Below, piece by piece: positions 28,283 through 36,042 of a stretch of DNA of 37,349 nucleotides. The stretch's first letter is position 1. Every line of letters begins with the position of its first letter. The stretch covers positions 1 to 37,349 of the forward strand of contig JADKHS010000023.1 in NCBI GenBank assembly GCA_016721605.1. The letters run 5' to 3'. Made by a program: the position numbers and the translations under genes. Origin of the DNA: Nitrosomonadales bacterium (GTDB taxonomy: Bacteria; Pseudomonadota; Gammaproteobacteria; Burkholderiales; Gallionellaceae). Below the pieces are notes generated by a model, which saw only the letters and a program-made list of their open reading frames with translations, was not told the DNA's origin and did not search any database.

Positions 28283-28438
28283 TTATTTTTTCAAACCATC
28301 AATGCAAGCTTGAATTTTGGCATGGTCACCAGCATGAGCCTTTTGGCATTCTTCCGCCGACTGAGGAGCATTTGCAAATGCCGGCAAACTGACAACGGCT
28401 ACCACAGCAAAAACCAGCATACTCATTAAGTTTTTCAT
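28283..28438 (-). CDS. Tiny secreted Cys/His peptide, copy 2 (intact)
   Basis: 51 residues from ATG 28438, preceded by AAAGGAAAC. The signal peptide (MKNLMSMLVFAVVAVVSLPA then FA) is cut after AFA at residue 22, leaving a 29-residue mature peptide NAPQSAEECQKAHAGDHAKI, then QACIDGLKK. Cys31, His35, His39 and Cys45 are all kept in copy 1 with the same spacing. This could be one disulfide or a metal/heme site; neither is shown. Cys and Gly-Asp spacing recalls PsiF-type repeats only faintly. The gene has its own ribosome-binding site, terminator and AT-rich upstream region, so it is a real expressed unit. Function unknown. Confidence 0.82.
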   Translation of the reverse strand: MKNLMSMLVFAVVAVVSLPAFANAPQSAEECQKAHAGDHAKIQACIDGLKK

Positions 28439-28888
28439 TAAATAGTTTCCTTTAAAAAGTTAATTGAAAACTGACCTTATGCCAGTACTTAGCTAGTATG
28501 CAAAATTAATGCCACTTTTTATATATAACAAAAAAACAATATCTTATGAAAAACTAGAGTCATGCTTAACTGACATTAAAAACAATCATGTCGCTTACCA
28601 GGGACATTTTTTTATGGATACTCATTAAGATATTGAATATAGATTCAACTATTAGTCTCCAATTAGAGACAGTTAATTTTTACTCTAATAAAAAATTCTC
28701 CCGTAATTTTTTAAATCACACATTGCAACATTGCTGCTAAAGCTTAAATATAGGCTTCTTTCCGTCGCATTCATCAGCCATTTTTGAGTTATTTAGTTAT
28801 GAATAATTAGTTAAATGAAGCTAACCATAGGCCAAAAAAATATTAAACGGGCACCGCTAAAAATTGATACCGCCTACAGGGTGCTAAC
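28439..28888. other. AT-rich 450-base spacer between the small-peptide genes and rlmM
   Basis: No gene seen. It is notably AT-rich and should hold the leftward promoter for the peptide genes and the rightward one for rlmM. A small dyad (GTCTC-CAATTA-GAGAC) lies near 28657-28672 and a GGGCAC-type repeat end at 28849-28868. Confidence 0.6.
28849..28868 (+). repeat. Dispersed GGGCAC(N2)CTAAAAATT repeat end, copy 2
   Basis: GGGCACCGCTAAAAATTGAT, sharing 16 of its first 17 bases with the copy at 23585. It lies 20 bases upstream of rlmM. Confidence 0.45.
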
Positions 28889-29935
28889 ATGCGCGCCATG
28901 AGCACACCAAATCCAGTAAAATTACAACAATGGCTACTGTATTGTCGCCCCGGCTTTGAACGAGACTGCCTGCAGGAAACGCAGGCAGCGCCACTCGAAG
29001 CCAGTACCAACAGCGGCTTCCTCATCATTCAGGGCAAACCGCGCCTGCATTATGACCAGCTCACTTTTACCCGCCAGTTGGTCACCCTGCTAGCCGAAGT
29101 TAGCGAGCTGCCCGATCGCGACCGCCTCACTCCGCTGCTTGCGGCCATACCCGATACACCCGCGCAATTCAGCGCACTGTGGCTAGAAACGCCTGACACT
29201 AACGATGGCAAAACCCTATCCGGTTTTATCAAGCGCTTTCAGCCCCTGCTGGAAGAAAAGCTGCGTGTCAGCGGACGTATGGCTGAAGCTCCCCGCTTGC
29301 CCCGTCTGCATATCTTTTTCCCTGACAAGGATCGTGTGCTGATCGGTATAAGTGATCCGCAGAACAGCGCAGCAACAGCGATGGGCATCTTGCGCATGAA
29401 AATGCCCTATGAGGCGCCTAGTCGTTCTGTGCTCAAGCTGGCTGAAGCTTTCGAGGTATTTTTATCCGAAGACGAGAAAATACAATGGATCAGGCCGGGC
29501 ATGCGCGCGGTAGATTTGGGTGCAGCGCCCGGTGGCTGGACTTGGCATCTTGTCAGTCTGGGTATGCAAGTGATGGCGGTTGATAATGGCCCGCTCAAAG
29601 GCGTGGTGGCAGATCATCCCTCGGTTAAACATCTCCGTCAGGATGGTTTTCGCTATCGCCCTAAACACGCGGTAGATTGGCTGGTATGCGACATGATAGA
29701 GCAACCGGGGCGGGTGGCCGCACTGGTCGCTGACTGGGTCGCCAGTGGTTCAGCTAGCCGTGCCTTCTTCAACCTTAAGCTGCCGATGAAAAAACGCGTG
29801 GAAGCCTTGAACGAAGCGCTCGCCAGCATCCGCGAGGTATTGGATAAAAAAGGCTGCAAGTATCGCTTGCAAGCGAAGCAGCTATACCATGACCGTGAAG
29901 AAGTGACTGTGTTTCTGGCCAGGATTAAACGCTAA
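28889..29935 (+). CDS. rlmM: 23S rRNA (cytidine-2498-2'-O)-methyltransferase RlmM
   Basis: SAM-dependent 2'-O-methyltransferase acting on C2498 of 23S rRNA, cytoplasmic, 348 residues (family about 355-365). An N-terminal THUMP-like region (LLYCRPGFERDCLQE) precedes a Rossmann domain with the SAM motif VDLGAAPGGWTWHL at about residues 208-221, then AVDNGPL, DWLVCDMIEQP and FFNLKLPMKKR, containing the FtsJ-type catalytic Asp and Lys. ATG 28889 is preceded by AGGG; ATG 28898 is an alternative. Intact, monocistronic. Confidence 0.93.
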   Translation: MRAMSTPNPVKLQQWLLYCRPGFERDCLQETQAAPLEASTNSGFLIIQGKPRLHYDQLTFTRQLVTLLAEVSELPDRDRLTPLLAAIPDTPAQFSALWLETPDTNDGKTLSGFIKRFQPLLEEKLRVSGRMAEAPRLPRLHIFFPDKDRVLIGISDPQNSAATAMGILRMKMPYEAPSRSVLKLAEAFEVFLSEDEKIQWIRPGMRAVDLGAAPGGWTWHLVSLGMQVMAVDNGPLKGVVADHPSVKHLRQDGFRYRPKHAVDWLVCDMIEQPGRVAALVADWVASGSASRAFFNLKLPMKKRVEALNEALASIREVLDKKGCKYRLQAKQLYHDREEVTVFLARIKR

Positions 29936-30056
29936 AAAAGGCTTGCTAAGCCATGCTGTTAGAGGGGTTTATGCCTTACCCTTTCTTCCTGGCCGGGTAT
30001 CCACTCAAATAATCCATGTTAGAATTATCCAGCCACAACACTATATAAGGAATTTT

Positions 30057-30293
30057 ATGCTACACGAATACCGAGACATCATTACCCAAATGAAACAAAA
30101 CAATGCAGCTAATGCCCATTTTTTGAAAATTTTCGACAAACACAATGCGCTTGATAGTCAAATCACCAAAGCTGAAAACGGCGAAGTTCATTTGACTGAT
30201 AATGAAATTGAAATACTTAAAAAAGAAAAACTGCTTCTCAAAGATGAAGCTTACACATTGATCATGCGTTACAAAAAAGAACACAATCTTTAA
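30057..30293 (+). CDS. YdcH/DUF465 family small protein
   Basis: 78 residues, fully helical and charged, probably a coiled coil. MLHEYRDIITQMKQNNAANA and FDKHNALDSQI followed by EIEILKKEKLLLKDEAY is the standard DUF465 pattern. ATG 30057 is chosen because AAGG lies six bases upstream. Function of the family is not established. It stands alone between rlmM and a repeat-rich gap. Confidence 0.88.
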   Translation: MLHEYRDIITQMKQNNAANAHFLKIFDKHNALDSQITKAENGEVHLTDNEIEILKKEKLLLKDEAYTLIMRYKKEHNL

Positions 30294-30841
30294 ATGCCCT
30301 GTTTCCAGACTACTTATTATCCCTAGGTAGTCAGTCAATTCTATCAAGCAATAAAACCAAACCTTCATCGCAAGAATTAAGAGGGGCAGTTCTGCTAGAT
30401 TTCATGCATGGCCGCCCGCACATCCATATTGATGACGTACCGTTATACATTGTGCAATCTGTCATCCTCCGTCTTTGGGCGGAATGAAGCAGCAAAATCC
30501 ATTACGACAAAGCGCTGCATTTGCAATTGTTCGGTGGTCGTTACGACCCTTGTACGCCGGGCAAAAGAATCCACTTGCTGGGCTGAAGCGGCTATAAGGT
30601 TTGGGGAAGCATCCCCAAATAGCGGCATTTCTATTTAGCGGCACTCTAAAAATTAAGAGTGCTAAACAAGACTAGGTAAAAAAATGTTGACTGCATATAA
30701 TTGATATGTAAGGAAACTTTTTTACAAACTGTGACGAAATCTGAATTTTAGAAGTGCCCTTTACACCCCCCGTGTCCCCGACGGAAACGAACTGCTAAGA
30801 TACCCAGTGAATCACTCAACTAAATTTTTAGAGGCTATAAC
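30294..30841. other. 548-base repeat-rich gap upstream of grxD
   Basis: No gene I can support. Open frames on both strands at 30408-30644 overlap each other and match no family. Contents: hairpin TTGGGGA-AGCA-TCCCCAA (30601-30618), a second hairpin (30641-30662), inverted GGGCAC-type repeat ends (30640 and 30759), and the grxD leader. Confidence 0.55.
30640..30759. mobile_element. Possible 120-base MITE-like element with GGGCAC-type ends
   Basis: The left end GGCACTCTAAAAATTAAGA (30640) faces a right end whose complement is GGGCACTTCTAAAATTCAGA (30759 leftward). The two are imperfect inverted repeats and belong to the dispersed family also seen at 23585 and 28849. There is no coding capacity. 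A target-site duplication could not be identified. Confidence 0.45.
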
Positions 30842-31150
30842 ATGGACGTACAAGAGCTAATCAAAGAACAAGTAAGTAGCTATCCTGTGGTGTTATATAT
30901 GAAAGGCACGCCAGAATCTCCACAATGTGGGTTTTCTGCAAATGTGGTGCAAGTGCTCAATGCGTGCGGTGTGTCTGGTCTTTTTACTGTTAACGTACTT
31001 GCTGATCCGGAAATCCGCCAAGGCATCAAGGATTTTTCTAATTGGCCAACCGTTCCTCAACTCTATATCCATGGTGAATTTATCGGCGGCTCGGATATCG
31101 TAACTGAGCTGTATAAAAATGGTGGGCTGAAAAGAATGCTCCATTCATAG
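30842..31150 (+). CDS. grxD: Monothiol glutaredoxin (Grx4/GrxD type)
   Basis: 102 residues with the CGFS active site at Cys29 (PQCGFSANVV), WPTVPQLYIHGEFIGGSDI for glutathione binding, and normal length. CGFS glutaredoxins bind a bridging [2Fe-2S] cluster, often with a BolA partner, and act in iron-sulfur cluster delivery. The start has an AGAGG-type site upstream. It ends TAG and is followed by a strong terminator. Alone in its transcription unit. Confidence 0.96.
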   Translation: MDVQELIKEQVSSYPVVLYMKGTPESPQCGFSANVVQVLNACGVSGLFTVNVLADPEIRQGIKDFSNWPTVPQLYIHGEFIGGSDIVTELYKNGGLKRMLHS

Positions 31151-31179
31151 AGAAATGGTTTCAGGTATTGGTTTTTCTG

Positions 31180-31204
31180 GGCGACCGCAAGGTCGCCTTT
31201 TTTA
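31180..31204 (+). terminator. Rho-independent terminator of grxD
   Basis: GGCGACC-GCAA-GGTCGCC, seven-base perfect stem with a four-base loop, followed by seven T. It lies 30 bases after the grxD stop and just before the convergent argH end. Confidence 0.92.
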
Positions 31205-31208
31205 TTAT

Positions 31209-32603
31209 TTAATTTTGCCCTGCGAGGTGTTTGCGTGCTCGCGCGATGGCGGCTTCAACCTGTTGAGGCGCAGTGCCGCCGATGTGGTTGCGGCTGGCCA
31301 ACGAACCTTCCAGTGTAAGCACAGAGTAGACATCATCTGCAATAAGTGGCGAGAATTGTTGTAACTCCTCCAACTTTAGATCGCTCAGGTCGCAATTGCG
31401 CTGCTCGGCAAAGCGCACCGCCAGTGCGACCGCTTCGTGTGCATCACGGAACGGCAACCCCTTCTTCACCAGATAATCAGCCAAGTCTGTGGCCGTGGCA
31501 TAACCTTGCAAAGCAGCCTTGCGCATGGCTGCGGGCTTAACAGTGATGCCGCCTACCATGTCGGCGTAGATGCGCAAGGTGTGAGTTAGTGTATCGACCG
31601 TATCAAACAAGGGCTCTTTGTCTTCCTGATTATCTTTGTTATAAGCCAATGGCTGGCCTTTCATCAGTGTCAACAATGTTACGAGATTACCATTCACGCG
31701 GCCGGTCTTGCCACGTACCAGCTCCGGCACGTCTGGATTTTTTTTCTGCGGCATGATGGAGGATCCAGTGCAGAAACGGTCAGCAATGTCGATGAAGCCA
31801 AAGCGTGGATTCATCCACAGGATTAATTCTTCTGACAGGCGCGATAAATGTGTCATGGTGAGTGCTGCGCAAGCAGTAAATTCGATGGCGAAATCGCGAT
31901 CGGATACTGCGTCTAGCGAATTTTCACACACGCCGTCGAAACCAAGAAGTCCCGCCACCATCTCGCGTTTAATAGGATAACTGGTGCCGGCCAATGCGGC
32001 AGCGCCAAGCGGCAGGCGGTTAACGCGCTTCCGACAGTCGATGATGCGTTCCGCATCGCGCTTGAGCATCTCGAAATACGCCATCAGATGATGCGCGAAA
32101 CTCACCGGCTGCGCTACCTGTAGATGGGTATAGCCTGGCATTATGGTATGCATGTGCTGTATGGCAAGATCAATTATTGCGGATTGTAAATTGCAAATGA
32201 GTTCGTGCAGCTCGTCGATGGCGTGGCGCAAATACAAGCGCACATCGGTTGCCACTTGATCGTTGCGCGAACGTCCGGTGTGCAAGCGCTTACCCGCATC
32301 GCCCACAAGCGTGGTCAGGCGTTTTTCGATATTGAGATGTACATCCTCTAAATCGAGTAACCAAACAAACTGACCATTCAAAATCTCTTGTTCAATTTGA
32401 GCCATACCACGACGGATATCGGCTAAATCCTGAGTGGTGATGATGCCGCATGCCTCCAGCATTTGTGCATGAGCCAGCGATGCCTGAATATCGAACGGTG
32501 CCAGTCGTTTATCAAACTCCACCGAAGCTGTATAACGCTTCACCAGTTCCGCGACCGGTTCGGCAAATCGTCCCGACCAGTTTTTTTTGTCTTGCATCGT
32601 CAT
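31209..32603 (-). CDS. argH: Argininosuccinate lyase
   Basis: Last enzyme of arginine synthesis, cleaving argininosuccinate to arginine and fumarate. From ATG 32603 it has 464 residues, the usual size; upstream in-frame codons to 32675 lack homology. MQDKKNWSGRFAEP is the family start, with TGRSRNDQVATDVRLYLR, TAHT-equivalent region MPGYTHLQVAQPVSFAHHL and the superfamily signature GSSIMPQKKNPDVPE whose Ser is catalytic. It is divergent from algZ with only 45 bases between starts, a conserved betaproteobacterial arrangement. Confidence 0.96.
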   Translation of the reverse strand: MTMQDKKNWSGRFAEPVAELVKRYTASVEFDKRLAPFDIQASLAHAQMLEACGIITTQDLADIRRGMAQIEQEILNGQFVWLLDLEDVHLNIEKRLTTLVGDAGKRLHTGRSRNDQVATDVRLYLRHAIDELHELICNLQSAIIDLAIQHMHTIMPGYTHLQVAQPVSFAHHLMAYFEMLKRDAERIIDCRKRVNRLPLGAAALAGTSYPIKREMVAGLLGFDGVCENSLDAVSDRDFAIEFTACAALTMTHLSRLSEELILWMNPRFGFIDIADRFCTGSSIMPQKKNPDVPELVRGKTGRVNGNLVTLLTLMKGQPLAYNKDNQEDKEPLFDTVDTLTHTLRIYADMVGGITVKPAAMRKAALQGYATATDLADYLVKKGLPFRDAHEAVALAVRFAEQRNCDLSDLKLEELQQFSPLIADDVYSVLTLEGSLASRNHIGGTAPQQVEAAIARARKHLAGQN

Positions 32604-32648
32604 CGTCTCTTGTCCAGAATGTGCGGTATATACAGAGATATATCTGTC

Positions 32649-33704
32649 ATGCCAAATATGCAAAGTATAAATCAAAACACGTTACCTGATTTTCGTAACT
32701 TGGGTGTCATGTTACGGAGTCTGTTGCTAGCCAATAGCATGGGACTATTGGTTGCCATTGCACAAGCATCATCCTGGCAGGATATTGTAGGGCGCCTGGT
32801 AAACATTTCAGCGCTGCTGCAACCCGTGTTGTTGTTGAACTTGTCACTATTGTTCATGCTCAACCCTTGGCTAGCACGGCTAACCTACAAACAGGGCGCC
32901 ATTGTAGTGTTGCTATTAGCGATGGCTGTCACACTGATGATTTACCAGTTGGGGGACACGCTATCTATTTACACCATAGGGCATGGAAATTTCCATTCTG
33001 GGCGCATTGCCTTGCTTGGTAGTGTTATTGCGGGCCTTTTGTTAATCTATTTTCGTTTTCGTGCCTATCCTCTTTCCCCTGCCCTGGATGCGGCGCGCTT
33101 GCAAGCCTTGCAGGCCCGTATCCGTCCGCACTTTTTGTTTAACAGTATCAATGCGGTGCTAGGCATTGTCCGCGCCGACCCTAAGCGTGCCGAGACTGCA
33201 TTGGAAGATATGGCCGATTTGTTCCGCATGGCGATGGCCCACGATGGCGATTTAGTGACGGTACGGCGAGAAGTAGCGCTTGCGCGTCAGTATCTTGCGC
33301 TGGAACAATTACGCTTGGGCGAACGTCTAAAGGTCAACTGGTGCACCGAAAATATGCCGGATGATGCGCTACTGCCCCCGTTGATACTACAGCCTTTGCT
33401 TGAAAATGCCGTATATCACGGTATTGAGCCGCTGGCTGAAGGCGGGCTGGTCGATATCAAACTTTATCGCAACGGCAATGAAATGCACCTTGAAATGTAT
33501 AATCCGCGCCAGGAACAAGGCAGCCACCATATAGGCAATAAAATTGCATTGAGCAATATCCGTGAACGTTTAGCGCTGCAATTTAATGTTGAAGCAAGTT
33601 ATACAGTGGAAATTGGCAAGAACTTTTACCGTGTGCATATCAAGCTGCCCTATGTTAAGGAATCCCCCACAGTCCCCCTCCTCCTTGTGAGGGAGCCAGA
33701 GTAA
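32649..33704 (+). CDS. LytS/AlgZ-type sensor histidine kinase
   Basis: 351 residues from ATG 32649. Four hydrophobic segments in residues 25-140 form the membrane sensor. The His_kinase domain follows with LQARIRPHFLFNSINAVLGI, whose His is the phosphoacceptor, and a HATPase region with LILQPLLENAVYHGIEPLAEG. Membership is the LytS/YehU-like class that lacks a separate HisKA dimerisation domain. It is paired with an algR-like LytTR regulator 58 bases downstream, matching algZ/fimS-algR. Signal and targets are unknown here. Confidence 0.9.
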   Translation: MPNMQSINQNTLPDFRNLGVMLRSLLLANSMGLLVAIAQASSWQDIVGRLVNISALLQPVLLLNLSLLFMLNPWLARLTYKQGAIVVLLLAMAVTLMIYQLGDTLSIYTIGHGNFHSGRIALLGSVIAGLLLIYFRFRAYPLSPALDAARLQALQARIRPHFLFNSINAVLGIVRADPKRAETALEDMADLFRMAMAHDGDLVTVRREVALARQYLALEQLRLGERLKVNWCTENMPDDALLPPLILQPLLENAVYHGIEPLAEGGLVDIKLYRNGNEMHLEMYNPRQEQGSHHIGNKIALSNIRERLALQFNVEASYTVEIGKNFYRVHIKLPYVKESPTVPLLLVREPE

Positions 33705-33762
33705 AAATGCTTGCGTGGGAAACGAAAGGGTTGCTGTCTGGTGTTATTTCAAGGAGAACTCC

Positions 33763-34526
33763 ATGAATAATGTTGAAATCCCCTTACTGTTTTTATAGTG
33801 GATGACGAACCGCCTGCACGCAATCGCCTCAAAGATTTGCTTACCGATTGCGCCGCACAATTGCCGCTGCAACTAATGGGTGAAGCAGGCAACGGACACG
33901 AAGCGCTGGATAAGTTATCCGAAATGCAAGTTGATGTCGTTCTGGTAGATATTCGAATGCCAAAAATGGATGGAATCGAACTGGCGCAGCATCTCAACAA
34001 GCTACCTAAGCCACCAGCAATCATTTTTACTACTGCTTATGATGTTTACGCCATTCAGGCTTTTGAGTTGCATGCCGTTGACTATCTGCTCAAACCTATC
34101 CGGCTCGGGCGCTTATCCGAGGCTCTGACGCGCGCGCGTTCTGCCGTGCCCGTACAAAACGAAAAACTACGGAAGCTTTCCCCTGAACCGCGCAAAAATA
34201 TTGCAATTCACGAGCGGGGTAAGGTGCATCTTATTCCCATAGAACACGTGCTATACCTGCGTGCCGAACTGAAATACATCACTGTCCGTACCGTGGAACG
34301 CGAATATCTAACTGAAGAATCACTTAGCGCACTGGAAAAGGAATTTACCGCACGTTTTATTCGTATCCACCGCAATTGTTTGGTGGCGAAAAACGAGATC
34401 GTCGGTTTTCAAAAAGTTGTCGATGAAAAAAGCGGGGATTCACACTGGACAGTGAATCTCAAAAACTTGCACGAGATGTTGCCAATCAGTCGCAGGCAGC
34501 AGTTTATTGTGAAAGAGTTTGGTTAG
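33763..34526 (+). CDS. AlgR-like LytTR response regulator, frameshift near the start
   Basis: Receiver domain (phosphoacceptor Asp in VDVVLVDIRMPKMDG, TTAYDVYAIQAFELHAVDYLLKP) plus C-terminal LytTR DNA-binding domain (HLIPIEHVLYLRAELKYI, FIRIHRNCLVAKNEIVGF). ATG 33763 has AAGGAG upstream and begins MNNVEIP. One extra C at the run 33780-33783 joins it to the main frame as LTVFIVDDEPPARNRL, giving 254 residues. As read, the main frame could only start at a GTG within VDDEPP (33798), removing the first receiver beta strand. In many relatives hemC follows; here repeats and toxin-antitoxin genes do. Ends TAG. Confidence 0.91.
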
Positions 34527-34572
34527 GTGGTTGACAGAACCACGCTTTATTCATCTTGCCAACCTAACCAAA
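34518..34572. repeat. Large inverted repeat overlapping the algR-like stop codon
   Basis: TTTGGTTAGGT (34518-34528) and ACCTAACCAAA (34562-34572) are perfect 11-base arms; an inner GGTT/AACC pair can extend the structure. The left arm contains the last codons and TAG stop of the regulator gene. There is no T-run, so termination is not obvious. Confidence 0.55.
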
Positions 34573-34581
34573 ATTAAAGGC

Positions 34582-34617
34582 GGATTCAACTTCGAAGTAC
34601 AACGCATTGCCAATTCA
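34582..34617. repeat. Second copy of the IS30-like terminal repeat
   Basis: GGATTCAACTTCGAAGTACA continuing ACGCATTGCCAATTCA matches the right end of the 23642-23788 element (and the 11 bases beyond it) at about 33 of 36 positions, in the opposite orientation. A weak possible partner end lies near 34683-34703. Confidence 0.6.
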
Positions 34618-34734
34618 CCTACGACATCAAAGTACCAAAGTAGTGGTGGCATTACTACCACTACCAGACTGCTGAGTAGTGAGATGTTGTGCTTCATTTC
34701 ATTCAGCACAACCTACCGCGCTTGTTTTGTTCTA

Positions 34735-35037
34735 TCAGGCCGCGAGTAACGCACAGGGTTGGATTTTTGCAAGTGTTTCGCCCATAGTTTCGCGCGCCAT
34801 TGCCGTGTCGTAGTTGACTTGTCCACGCAACCACCAGCCATCACTAAGACCAAAGTATCTACATAGACGCAGATCGGTATCGGCCGTAATTGCCCTCTTG
34901 CCAGCGACAATGTCGCCAATTCGCTGAGCTGGAACACCAATGTCTTTGGCTAGACGGTACTTAGTAAGGCCAAGAGGCTTAAGAAATTCTTCGTCAAGCA
35001 TTTCGCCTGGAGTTACCGGGGGAATCATACGCATCAT
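34735..35037 (-). CDS. higA: HigA-family antitoxin
   Basis: 100 residues, xre-type helix-turn-helix protein. PVTPGEMLDEEFLKPLGLTK is the standard HigA start, then the HTH YRLAKDIGVPAQRIGDIVAGK and the family stretch RLCRYFGLSDGWWLRGQVNYD. ATG 35037 is preceded by AAAGGAAAT, and the gene starts seven bases after the higB stop, so the order is toxin first, as usual for higBA. It neutralises HigB and probably autorepresses the operon. Confidence 0.92.
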   Translation of the reverse strand: MMRMIPPVTPGEMLDEEFLKPLGLTKYRLAKDIGVPAQRIGDIVAGKRAITADTDLRLCRYFGLSDGWWLRGQVNYDTAMARETMGETLAKIQPCALLAA

Positions 35038-35044
35038 ATTTCCT

Positions 35045-35326
35045 TTAATGATAGTCCACGATCTCAACTTCAGTTGCGCCATCAGTATTCCAAATGAAGC
35101 AGACGCGCCATTGATCATTGATTCGAATACTATGTTGTCCTTTGCGGTTGCCCTTGAGTGCTTCAAGCTTGTTTCCAGGCGGTACACGTAAATCATTCAG
35201 TACGCCGGACCAATCAAGTTGTTCTAGCTTTCGTAGTGCTGATCGTTCAATGTTTATCCATTTTGGCACTCTCTGGCCGAGGAATAAGGCTCTTGTGTCT
35301 TCGCACTTGAAACTTCTGATTGTCAT
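35045..35326 (-). CDS. higB: HigB-family toxin (RelE superfamily)
   Basis: 93 residues, family length 92-93. Conserved parts are RSFKCEDTRALFLGQ, the central LRKLEQLDWSGVLNDLRVPPGNKLEALKG and the C-terminal SIRINDQWRVCFIWNTDGATEVEIVDYH, with the Arg and Trp expected in this mRNA-interferase fold. HigB enzymes cleave ribosome-bound mRNA. It is intact, as is its antitoxin, so this module appears functional. Confidence 0.92.
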   Translation of the reverse strand: MTIRSFKCEDTRALFLGQRVPKWINIERSALRKLEQLDWSGVLNDLRVPPGNKLEALKGNRKGQHSIRINDQWRVCFIWNTDGATEVEIVDYH

Positions 35327-35741
35327 GAAGCTAATAGTAACGCATAACGTTAATAACGTCGAGCGATCATTGGGGTGGTCAAATCAGTGCATGACGCTCC
35401 GTGGCTAGTATTAGTGGGACCTAACGAATAGCGTTGATCTGCCGCCTTTCCCAAATTTGTTAAATCTGCGACTTTGTTGGCGGCGGATAAACCTAGTTGG
35501 ACTAAACAACCGGTGAACGTGACCTATGGGGATCGTAAAGTTTTGAAGTTTGGCGTCAACGTAAGGTCATGAGAGGGCGGTAATGGGTGAAGAAGAACGG
35601 GGTATCCTGGAGAGCATTTATGGCTTGTACCGACAACGTCAAAACGCTGCAAAAACTGACCGGTCAACAGAAATATTTGAGTCTGGCTGACCCTATTTCT
35701 TCACTATTGTTCTAATTTTAACGCGTGGATGAAGCAATGGC
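35327..35741. other. 415-base spacer between the two toxin-antitoxin modules
   Basis: No recognisable gene. Two short overlapping open frames are present: 35583-35690 (35 residues, preceded by GAGAGGGCGG) and one at about 35621-35725 (34 residues, MACTDNVKTLQKLTGQQKYL...). Neither matches a family I know. It contains both promoters of higBA and whatever lies after brnA. Confidence 0.5.
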
Positions 35742-36035
35742 TTACGTTGGAGAATGGCTCTTAAGCCACTCACGCAAGGCTGCGTCCACTCGGGTTTGCC
35801 AGCCCTCACCGCTTTCGCGGAATTGCTCTACTACTTCTCGCGACAACCGAATAGTGATGCGCTCTTTAACTGGTGCTTTCTGAGGGCCACGCACCCCTAG
35901 TTTCTTTCTAAGGGACAGTGGCAACACTTCAGCGGCTGGCCTAAATTTCGCCATATCTTCGGCGGTTAGTTCGCGGACCTCGCCGTCTGCGTCAATCAAG
36001 GTTTGCGGCTTGCCATGTCTATTTGCCTCTCTCAT
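35742..36035 (-). CDS. brnA: BrnA-family antitoxin
   Basis: 97 residues from ATG 36035. The N-terminal part has LIDADGEVRELTAEDMAKF and RPAAEVLPLSL; the C-terminal ribbon-helix-helix is ERITIRLSREVVEQFRESGE followed by GWQTRVDAALREWLKSH. Another start is likelier if one A is missing at 36002-36004: ATG 36016, with GAGAGG upstream, would give MASRKTLIDADGEV and overlap the corrected end of brnT. BrnA binds BrnT and represses the operon in the family. Confidence 0.85.
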   Translation of the reverse strand: MREANRHGKPQTLIDADGEVRELTAEDMAKFRPAAEVLPLSLRKKLGVRGPQKAPVKERITIRLSREVVEQFRESGEGWQTRVDAALREWLKSHSPT

Positions 36036-36042
36036 ATTTGCC

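Noticed and set aside
30408..30644. Overlapping open frames on both strands, one with a short stretch (HGRPHIHIDDVPLYIVQ just upstream) faintly like REP-associated transposases
   Set aside because: The likeness is too short and stops quickly; no catalytic His-x-His or Tyr context follows, and both strands are equally open.
35417..35464. Possible integron attC-like site (ACCTAAC and GTTAAAT core sites) near toxin-antitoxin genes
   Set aside because: The interval is too short, lacks inner complementary boxes, and there is no integrase or second site in the window.
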